Under the pieces are notes generated by a model. The model worked only from the letters and a program-made list of their open reading frames with translations. It ran no database searches and was not told where the DNA came from. Positions 20,215 to 28,905 of a stretch of DNA of 64,000 bases are shown here, piece by piece. The stretch lies in NCBI RefSeq assembly GCF_010015585.1, contig NW_022985075.1, positions 478,156 through 542,155 of the forward strand, read 5' to 3'. This DNA is from Eremomyces bilateralis CBS 781.70 (lineage: Eukaryota > Ascomycota > Dothideomycetes > Eremomycetales > Eremomycetaceae). Positions within the stretch are counted from its first letter, which is position 1, and every line of letters begins with the position of its first letter. Both the position numbers and the translations under genes were made by a program.

Positions 20215-22917
20215 ATGCCGAGCCCGGCAAAGCGCCGCAAAAAGAATGACTTCAAGTCGGCGGATCAATCGGTTCGAGGTCTCGACTACTTCTTCGCGAA
20301 GCAGCAGGCCAATAAAGGCACGCCTAGTTCACATGGTACGGGGGAAGAGAAACCTACCTGTGCGGAACGGAATGAGGTCACGCAGGAGACAGACGAGGAG
20401 TATGCGCGAAGGCTACAGGAGCAATACGACAAGGAAGAGCAAGGGCTTGGGATATCACGTTCTGAAGCGGAAGATGGAATACCCAATGGAACCACGTCTC
20501 GTCTAAAATCAGTCGAAGTCCCCAAGGCTGGTAGCTCCGAGAGGAAACCATTGGAGCCGACGATCCGTACGCTATCGCTTCAACACGGAACAACCGCTGC
20601 AGACAAAGTCACCTTCGCCATCCCACTCGACGAAGATCCATTGACTTTCGACCTCTCGACATATATATCCCCCCTCCAAGCCCAATGGAGCTCCACCGGT
20701 GGGAATGCGACATATGCTCTATTGACCCATTGCTTCACCATTGCAGGCAGCACTACTGGGCGGATCAAGACTACGAACACGCTCATTAACACCTTCCGAC
20801 TCCTGATCGCCGCCGACCCAGACTCTCTTCTCCCCGCTGTATGGCTCAGTACGAACTCCATAAGCGCCCCCCATGACCCTATGGAACTGAACCTAGGCGG
20901 AAGCACCATCAGCAAGGCGCTCTGCAAAGTGTATAGCCTGACTCCGGCCACCTTGCGGACCCTGTATAACAAGTACGGAGACGGCGGGGACGTGGCATTC
21001 GAGGCCAAGAAGCGGGCAAGCTTGACATTGCGGAAGCCGAAGCCATTGACCGTTCAGGGGGTTTACGACGATCTGGGGAAGATCGCAAAATCTACAGGGA
21101 AGGGAAGCGCCGAGATGAAGCAGGGGACAGTGGAGAGGATGATCAGAGATGCTGGCACCGGCGAAGAATCACGATACCTGGTTCGAACATTGGTTCAGAA
21201 TTTGCGGATTGGCGCGGTTAAGACTACGACGCTCATAGCCCTGTCGCGAGCATTCCTCCTCACTGCACCTCCCCACCCCCCCGAATCCTTCACTTCTGCT
21301 TATGACCCAACATCTGTTGCGCGCATGTCCAAAGATGCTCGCCAAGAGCTCTTCCTCCGTGCAGAGGAGCTTTTGAAGGCGTCATACGCCCGCCATCCAT
21401 CGTACGCTACCCTTGTGCCCGCGCTTCTGGAGGTCGGCATCTCCCCGGAACTGCTGTTGCGCTGCGGGCTCTCTCTGCATGTACCACTGCGGCCTATGCT
21501 TGGTGCCATCACTCGGGATCTTCCTTCGATGCTCGCCCAGTTAGCCGGGAGAGCGTTCACGGCTGAATGGAAGTATGATGGGCAGCGTGCCCAAGTTCAC
21601 TGCGATGACGCTGGAACGGTGAGCATATTCAGTCGGCACCTGGAGAATATGACGGATAAGTATCCGGACCTGGTCTCCCTTGTGCCCCAATTCCGAGGTG
21701 AAGGTGTGAGCAGCTTCATCTTGGAGGGTGAGGTCGTTGCCGTGAATCCGGAAACAGGACAGTTACTCCCGTTCCAGACGCTCTCAAACCGTGCCAGGAA
21801 GGATGTTAAACAAGAGGACGTTAAGGTTCAGGTGTGCTTATATGCTTTTGATTTGATGTATCTGAATGGGAGCGAACTACTTGGACGACCATTGCGAGAG
21901 AGGCGAAATATTTTGAAAAGCCTGTTTAATTCGATACCTCGACGGTTTGAATGGGTCCGAAATCTCGACGCCACAAGCGAAGACGTGGAGTCAGTGCGAG
22001 AGTTTTTCCAAGAAGCCACGAATAATAAGTGCGAAGGGATTATGGTGAAGGTCTTGGATAACCTTGACGAGGATATTAAGCTGGCTGAGCAAGAGGATCT
22101 TATCGATGGCGATGTGCCAAGTATTCCCACCCGCAAGAAGGCCAAGCCTGCCAAAGGCAAAGAAGCCTCAAAGCCATCGAAAGCGGCCGATGAAAGCGCA
22201 GAAAATGCTTCAGAAGCGAGACCGTCTCGCCGAAAACCTCTGCTTGCGACTTATACCCCGGACAAACGACTCGAGTCCTGGCTCAAGGTGAAGAAGGATT
22301 ATGCACAGTCCGCTGATACGATCGACATGATCCCAATCGGTGCCTGGCACGGCCAAGGCCGAAAATCCAAATGGTGGAGCCCGATTCTCCTCGCGGTCCG
22401 CAACGAATCGACCGGCTTGCTCGAAGCGGTGACGAAGTGCATGAGCGGCTTCACTGATAAGTTCTACAAAGAGAATCGAGCCAAATACGACCCAGATGGT
22501 CAGGCGGGAGGGCCCCCAGAGAACGAGGAGGACGATGACAGCGATGATTTGGAAGCAGTGGAACGTATTGGGAAAAATACGCTGGCTTCCAAACCCATGT
22601 ACGTTGAGTACAATGGCCCGGAACCAGACATCTGGTTCGAACCGCAAGAGGTATGGGAATGTGTCTTCGCAGATGTGACCTTGTCTCCGACCTATACCGC
22701 CGCGATCGGCCTCGTCAGCGACGAACGCGGCCTGAGTCTGCGATTTCCGCGATTTCTTCGCGTCCGTGAAGATAAGAGTATCGAGGAGGCCAGTACCAGC
22801 GAATTTTTGGCAGAATTGTACCGGAAGCAGGCGGGTGACCCGGACCGACCATCAGCCGAGAAAATGGAGGTCGAAGAGGAGGCCGAGCTGGACGATGACG
22901 GGGAGTTGTATGGATAG
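20215..22917 (+). CDS. CDC9: DNA ligase I, ATP-dependent
   Basis: Replicative ligase that seals Okazaki fragments in the nucleus. Single exon, 900 residues from ATG 20215; a near-cognate codon 18 bases upstream was not used. Motif I is E-W-K-Y-D-G-Q-R with adenylated Lys453; I-L-E-G-E-V-V-A, F-D-L-M-Y-L-N-G, E-G-I-M-V-K (about 605-610) and W-L-K-V-K-K-D-Y (from about 689) follow in order. A Lys/Ala/Ser-rich insert of about 50 residues lies between the last two, and a shorter acidic insert (E-N-E-E-D-D-D-S-D-D) is in the OB fold. The N-terminus has K-R-R-K-K and S-V-R-G-L-D-Y-F-F, a PCNA-box-like element with Val where Gln is usual. The stop codon lies 12 bp from that of VPS51 on the other strand. 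Confidence 0.96.
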   Translation: MPSPAKRRKKNDFKSADQSVRGLDYFFAKQQANKGTPSSHGTGEEKPTCAERNEVTQETDEEYARRLQEQYDKEEQGLGISRSEAEDGIPNGTTSRLKSVEVPKAGSSERKPLEPTIRTLSLQHGTTAADKVTFAIPLDEDPLTFDLSTYISPLQAQWSSTGGNATYALLTHCFTIAGSTTGRIKTTNTLINTFRLLIAADPDSLLPAVWLSTNSISAPHDPMELNLGGSTISKALCKVYSLTPATLRTLYNKYGDGGDVAFEAKKRASLTLRKPKPLTVQGVYDDLGKIAKSTGKGSAEMKQGTVERMIRDAGTGEESRYLVRTLVQNLRIGAVKTTTLIALSRAFLLTAPPHPPESFTSAYDPTSVARMSKDARQELFLRAEELLKASYARHPSYATLVPALLEVGISPELLLRCGLSLHVPLRPMLGAITRDLPSMLAQLAGRAFTAEWKYDGQRAQVHCDDAGTVSIFSRHLENMTDKYPDLVSLVPQFRGEGVSSFILEGEVVAVNPETGQLLPFQTLSNRARKDVKQEDVKVQVCLYAFDLMYLNGSELLGRPLRERRNILKSLFNSIPRRFEWVRNLDATSEDVESVREFFQEATNNKCEGIMVKVLDNLDEDIKLAEQEDLIDGDVPSIPTRKKAKPAKGKEASKPSKAADESAENASEARPSRRKPLLATYTPDKRLESWLKVKKDYAQSADTIDMIPIGAWHGQGRKSKWWSPILLAVRNESTGLLEAVTKCMSGFTDKFYKENRAKYDPDGQAGGPPENEEDDDSDDLEAVERIGKNTLASKPMYVEYNGPEPDIWFEPQEVWECVFADVTLSPTYTAAIGLVSDERGLSLRFPRFLRVREDKSIEEASTSEFLAELYRKQAGDPDRPSAEKMEVEEEAELDDDGELYG

Positions 22918-22929
22918 AAAGACCGCAAT

Positions 22930-23810
22930 TTATGTTTTGGCCTCGAGGATTGACACGCACTCGGCGCGGAGCTCCTCGACTCCCTGAACACCGGTCCAGT
23001 TATCTAGGAGGGCCTGGATTTCGTCCCAGTCTGCCGCTGCAGCGTCGATGTCGCCTTGCTCCTGAAACTGGCGCAGTCGGCGAGGAGTATCCAGCGCCCA
23101 TTGGACAGTTTGTCGTTGCATCTCTTTCTCGGACGGTTGAGTGTCTCCTCCGGCTGCGTCTCTCTGATGCTGTCCTGCACGAGAACGTAAATTGTTTGAC
23201 AACGTAGAAGCTGTCTCCGCGATGTGCGATATGGCAGGAGATAAGGTGGATGTCGCAGGCGTCATCGGATCCATGTTCGTTCGCATCTGTACAGCTCATT
23301 AGTGCGTGTCGGGTCGAGTTCGTGTATGAGGTCGCACCTTGAGAATGGTATCCGTGGCAGCGATCAATTTCGAGTAATTGTCATATACCAGAGCTTTCCG
23401 CTCCCCGTCCAAACCACGGATCTCTGCTTCATGATCAACCAACAGTCGTCATATATGTTCGGAACCCTAGCCTACGAACCACTCAGCAACCCAGCTTCCA
23501 CGCGTAATATGTCCTGGAGCCCCTTCGTTTCCAGTAAGTCCTTGACATATTTCTCGGAATCGAATCCCGGCCGATCAAGCTCGCTTTCCTCGTCATCTGG
23601 TCCGCCATCTCGATTCGCCTGGTCGGTCCCATTCTTCAACGGAGACTCGCTTGGCTTGATCTTGTAATAGTCGCGGAGAGCAGCGCGATTTCGGCGGGTG
23701 GTGGGAGCTCGCGGAGCGGGACCTGATGCGGACAGAGTATCGGTGGAAGTCCGCGAAGAGGCGGGCTGCGAAGATGAAGCTCGCGGAGACGCATCCTGTG
23801 GATTTGACAT
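22930..23810 (-). CDS. VPS51: Vps51, GARP tethering complex subunit
   Basis: Exons 23810-23480, 23423-23338 and 23286-22930 give 257 residues. The diagnostic block reads R-D-Y-Y-K-I near residue 46, then F-D-S-E-K-Y-V-K-D-L-L, and across two introns L-S-E-I-R-G-L-D-G-E-R-K-A-L-V-Y-D-N-Y-S-K-L followed by I-A-A-T-D-T-I-L-K-M-R-T-N-M-D-P-M. This is the N-terminal coiled-coil region of Vps51, which tethers endosome-derived vesicles at the late Golgi. The C-terminal part has coiled-coil character (R-L-R-Q-F-Q-E-Q-G-D). The second exon is only 86 nt and was found by frame and family continuity. The exact acceptor of intron 1 could lie 3 nt away. Confidence 0.85.
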
Positions 23811-26293
23811 GGTTGATAGCGAGGATATTCGGAATTCATTAGTTGGTCAACTGTGTCAATTGCATCTGACGTTTCCCAGTACATCTCCGCAATGACGCTG
23901 ATTGGATGGTGCCATCAGTTACTACCCCATGTTGCGGACCGTAAGCGCCATAGCCGCATATATTGTACCCCTTTCGCCAGGCTTTGATATTACTACTTAA
24001 AAACCGAAGTGAAAACAGAACCGTCATCATTACCGCGTAAGAGTGTGGTCAATCATTTTGACTTTTTATCAGTGAGTCTTATTCCTCAAAATGTATTCCA
24101 TTTGCCTGCCTGTGAAGAGTCGCGCTCGACATTGCCAATTTTCATTACGGGTCGCGAGTCCAATCTCGGGAGAGTCGGGGGCATCAAAGGGCTCCAGGAA
24201 TGCCTGACATTCCAACTGGGCTGCATGCACCTTGGAGATACCGTTGCTTCGTGCCTCGTTGTGCCTTGACCGGACAATCAAAGGGCTACGAATTGACACT
24301 CTGGGTCGAAGCCGTAGAACCCAGTGGGATCCATCCTCGTATCAGGCACAAGTCAAGGAAGAGACCTATCTGCCGGGGTTGGAGGTCATACGGTCTATCC
24401 ATTTCTGAAAAACCATATGGTTGACGCCCATTTGACCAAGTGTCCACCCTGTGAAGCCTCTTCATACACCTGGGTGAAGGTCCCCAGGATGGTGAAATCA
24501 TCACCAACATTGCCGTGTTCAGATCAATTACAACATCCATCCCGCCTTGCTACGGCGCCGTGCACCGAGTAAAAGTGCCATGCTTTGGGCAGGCACTCTG
24601 CCTATCAACCAACATCAACCGAAAAAATGAAGGAGAAGAAAAACGTATTCCGCAGAAGATATATGGCTCCGTCTTCCCCGTTCACGACTGGCTCGTGGAC
24701 AGTGGCCCATAATTCCAGGAAGCTTTCATCGCCCTAGAAGCTTTGTGAGAGCAGAACTAGTTGGACTCTGCACGTCAACACTTCTGCTCGCCGAAAAAGC
24801 GGCCTATGAAGGACCTATGTAGGCGTCCATATCGAAAGCGTTATGGACCGCGCAAGAGCTCGAGATGCGCAGTGGCAGAGTCGTGCATGCTTGCGCCGAG
24901 AAATAGGTTCCCTTCTCGACCTTCACCATCCATGCAATCTTGTTTGGAAGATTGTCCGGGAAAAAAACAAATCAACCAGCCAGAACATTCGAGTGGCCGA
25001 GAGAAGCTGTTCTACCTTGCGGAACAATGACACGCAACGAATCCTCTTGGTCATTTCTATGCGCCGCTTAGCCGAATACATGAGCGAAGTGGGGATAGCA
25101 TTCCACTGGACTGTTCCGACTCTTTCCCCAATACTTGAGCACAGGCTGCGTTCAGATTCTCCTTGTCGACATCTCTTGACCTGCGACGGCATCCGTATTG
25201 GCACAACCAATTCTATTCAAGATCCCTTTGTTGCCGAGAAGAGAGTTATGGTTGCGCGGGTGTTGTTATGAGCTGCCCTGGGCGAATTGACTGTTGGAGA
25301 GCGATCACACCGACTCTGTCGAATCCGAGCAGGAGTATATCCGCCAGCTTACGAGGTGCCCGACTTCAACTCTCCTCGAGCATATAGCGGTGCGAGGTCC
25401 TCCACGACGTATTCTGGAATACTATCTATCCTAGTTGGTTGCTTCAGTCTGATTTCAAAGCTTGTCCACGATCGATGCAAGGTGTACCGTCGTGCATCTA
25501 TACACCTCACACCTCGAAGATTTGATCGCAATCCTCGATGGCGGCGATGTGCCATTCGTCCTGCGGAAAACTCGTCGTTTTCAATTGTGTTTGAGGCGTA
25601 TTCGTCCTTGGAAATACTTGGAGCGGTATTTGACCTTGTGGCAAGGACTTCGAATGCAACACGCGCTCTTTCCCTTTGAAGTGGACGGCTCTCTACCGAT
25701 ACATTGCAACCTAACAACCTTTCCCAGGTGGCCTGTTACTATTGATCAAAGGCAATGCAAAGTCGACGATTGAAAAATACTGGGTTAATCACCGTATCCT
25801 AAGCTGCCTGTGCAGGAGCCAATCCAGCCTCATCTCGAGCACCTTGATGGACGAGGAGTGGTACGCACAACTTGGATATTGCTGCACCAGGAGTGATATA
25901 CACAAGCTGGATATCACTCACTCACTGCACCGGTCACATCACCAACGGTCGGTACTAATAACCAGGTATATCCTGAACACGTGCTCACACGCGTGACATT
26001 GAGGATTGTTGTGAATGTGGATCGTGTCAACTACATAACCACCGAGCGGCAGGAGCGAGCAGGATTCCGCTTTTGTTGCCTGTTCCGCGTGCCTGCCAAA
26101 CTCGGGTCCCAGCATCCTCCTCTTCCCGTCATTTCACACTTTCATGACTCTTATGACTCTCATCAGATTTCCATCATCTCCATCATCTCCATCATCTCCA
26201 AGCTAATGGTACAACAGTACAATACTGATAGCTTCTGAAACCTGGTTGCACTTCAGGTCTCCATCAACACACAGTCCGGGCGACCTCTGCATC
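23811..26293. other. Gene-poor accessory stretch of about 2.5 kb
   Basis: Several overlapping ORFs of 60-145 codons on both strands, none with recognisable features. Plus-strand 25462-25773 includes H-L-E-D-L-I-A-I-L-D-G-G-D-V-P-F-V-L-R, which faintly recalls a segment near the end of fungal HET-domain proteins, but nothing around it supports a HET gene. At most it is a decayed gene. Confidence 0.45.
26170..26200. repeat. Microsatellite, (CCATCATCT)3
   Basis: Three perfect copies of the nonamer CCATCATCT, about 95 bases upstream of the F-box-like gene start, probably in its promoter or leader. Confidence 0.8.
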
Positions 26294-27413
26294 ATGTCGG
26301 GCCCGCTCGAGGAAGCAACACTGGCTGTTCAACGCCATATGCGAGGATCGCCCATCGAAGGACTCCCTCTCGAGATCCGAGTCGAAATTATACGCCACTG
26401 CCCCGATCTTGCCGCCATCCGATCCGCAACTCTCTCTTGTCCTGCGCTCCGCGATGCATATGAGTCGATCAAGCATCGCATTCCCTGGCAGTATCAAATC
26501 TTCAAGGGCGAAATCTCCCGCCTCAGACTCGAGGAAGATGTCTACCGCGAGTCCGTTCTGTTCGAAGTCTCGCACGGTGCGTGGAAGGACCGCAAGAATG
26601 ACTACGCCGTATGGCAGATGTGCCTCCACCAAGTGTACGGAACTGCCGTGCCTATCCCCGCCGACTGGGATTCCGATGGATCCCTAGCAGCACAAAACTC
26701 CCGAGAGCGGATTCTCTCCGTCTTTCGAATGGTCGACTTCTTCAGCCAGAAATTTCTCGTCCGTAATCCTGATGGAAAGGAACGAGCTGCTACGACTTGG
26801 TCTCTCAGCGCCGACGACTACAAGTTTGTGGCTAAATTGAGCCGCGATGAGTTCGTCAAGGCGGTCTATCGGGCATTCTATCATATCCAATGCATCAGCA
26901 CGATGTACACCGTGAATCGATCAAGAGGACCTCCGCGTTTCTGCCATGGGAATGTCTCTTGTTTCTTCGATGCACAAAGCCGTTCTAACCAAATGTTCGT
27001 TACCATGGCCTACGATTTCATCGGCAACGTCATCTGTGATAGTAAGTAACCAAGCTCTCCTAATTCTTCTAGTTTTGTTGATTGTTTATCTAACACACGA
27101 CCCAGGGCTTGGGAAGGGAGATATGATCTGGCCGACTTGGGCTTCAGAAATCGATCGAGACGCGTGGAAGACAGTGCCTCTGAACAATTACCTGCATTAT
27201 TTCTACAGCAACGAGCTCGACTTCACCTACAAGTTCCTTCGCGGACCCCTAGACCGATCCAGTGGCGTGTTGCTCCCTCGCACGGCGCGACCTTCCCATC
27301 TCCTGCTTCGAAAGTACCTCTGGGCCATGCTGCATGAATACAAGAAGTATTGGGGCGAGTCAGGGCTCGAGTCGTCTCATCGGGCAAGTGATTCGGATGA
27401 AGATGAAGAATGA
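26294..27413 (+). CDS. F-box-like protein of unknown target
   Basis: Exons 26294-27041 and 27106-27413 give 351 residues. The N-terminal block G-L-P-L-E-I-R-V-E-I-I-R-H-C-P-D-L-A-A-I-R-S-A-T-L-S-C-P-A-L (about residues 20-49) has the hydrophobic spacing of degenerate fungal F-box motifs, which bind Skp1 in SCF ubiquitin ligases. The rest has no repeats or known substrate-binding fold: W-Q-M-C-L-H-Q-V-Y-G-T-A, F-V-K-A-V-Y-R-A-F-Y-H-I. It ends in an acidic tail. Large families of such proteins occur in filamentous fungi. The F-box call is moderate. Confidence 0.6.
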
Positions 27414-28905
27414 AAGAGGCGATGCGCTGACATGGGGGTCTGTTGGCGGAGAATACAGGCCGAACCGAGATTCATTTGGCGGCCCTACTGCGTATACCGG
27501 CGTCCAAGCTCTGACAGCGCTCGCTTGAGGACTTTTCTTTAATTCTCAGTCTCGGTCGCTCCCGGGCCAAACTGGGTTTGGGATTCTGCACTAGTTGGTG
27601 GGACTTGAAGACTGCAAGTCCACCATGTGCCTCATGGATCTACATCGCATACAGCTTGTTGCATCTTTTGTGGCGAGAATCAAATCAATGATGAAGCCTG
27701 TACATTAGCATAGCTACAATAATGAATCACGAACAGCGACATGGATCACTTCACTTAAATGTGTGTGTTGAATTTTTTCGAGGGTGGTTGAACGGTACCT
27801 TACCCCTGAGACAAGCAGAGACTCCTGCCTTGGAGAACCGATAGATAATGTGACCTCAAGGCTCAAGCCCAATACTCTCTAATTATAGGTACTTACCCTG
27901 TGATACACGCATTCTTCAATGCTACTAAGATCCTAAAACCGTGGCTATGACACAATGAGTTGACCTATGGATTTTCATAGTAAGCCTTCGATCAGCGAGT
28001 TCGCCGTCGATGTATGACTCACATAGATTCCACTCACTTCGGTTTGCTTTTACTCTCTATTTTATTCTCTATTCCAAGGTTCGCAGTGTCAATATTTCCA
28101 CTCCGAGTTTCCATTTTGGAATTCTTGCCCGGCACAATCAGTCTACGCAGTGCGGCTCTATCCGGCCACATTAGGTTGGCTCATCGGATGCTCCACAGCA
28201 CCTGACGGCAGAACTGAAGCGCAACGATGGGATGCCGTCATCCTCGTCATGCACCTGAACACCTCATCCATCTCGCAGGTTGTGGCACCAAGCCGGCTGT
28301 AGCGGGTCCCATGGACGGCTTCTTCTACTGTTGCCTCCACAGTGGGTAGGCATGAGACCTGGAAAAGAAGGGTTGGACAACTTGTCGAGGACGTCCTTTG
28401 ATAGGTAGGAATGCGATGTCCCGATTGTAGTCAGCATTTAGAATCGGTATCCCTCACCTCCTTGGACAGCCTCATTAGTTATCATGAACACTTGTACGGT
28501 AGACCACCAATGGTGTGACCGGATTCCAGTTAGAAGCAGTGGCCCATAGAATATGGTCCGATATACTACATATCCGTACCGTATACCGACATAAATGCTT
28601 CAATCAGACCTATGCATTCATATCCAGCGTTCAAGATGATTTTGCAATGGATTTCATGTACCTGCATGCTGTCGCGTTCTGTTTCAATACTTATCCCCAT
28701 TATTCCGTGTCTGGACAGTTAGCTAGCTTATGTTGGCCCCGTGCATGGGTTCCCGTTCCCTGAGCCGCAGTCACTGGAAGCTTTGGCGACTCATCATTAT
28801 TATGTATCAATCCTCCCCCATTCCCCCAAGCATCTTCACACTCAGACACGCGATGTTATTCCACCGTCGTGGGGTCATCCTCTACGAACCGCTTATTCGT
28901 CCAAC
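27414..28905. other. Intergenic, about 1.5 kb
   Basis: No supported gene. ORFs at 28014-28205 and 28515-28763 have no recognisable features. The last 150 bases are the leader of the 904-residue protein gene; an in-frame open stretch upstream of its ATG lacks another ATG. Confidence 0.5.

Noticed and set aside
25287-25773. Possible HET-domain (heterokaryon incompatibility) gene
   Set aside because: Only one short segment recalls HET proteins; no Y-x-A-L-S-Y-x-W-G or W-I-D-A-L-C-I-N-Q-like motifs are found in any frame nearby.
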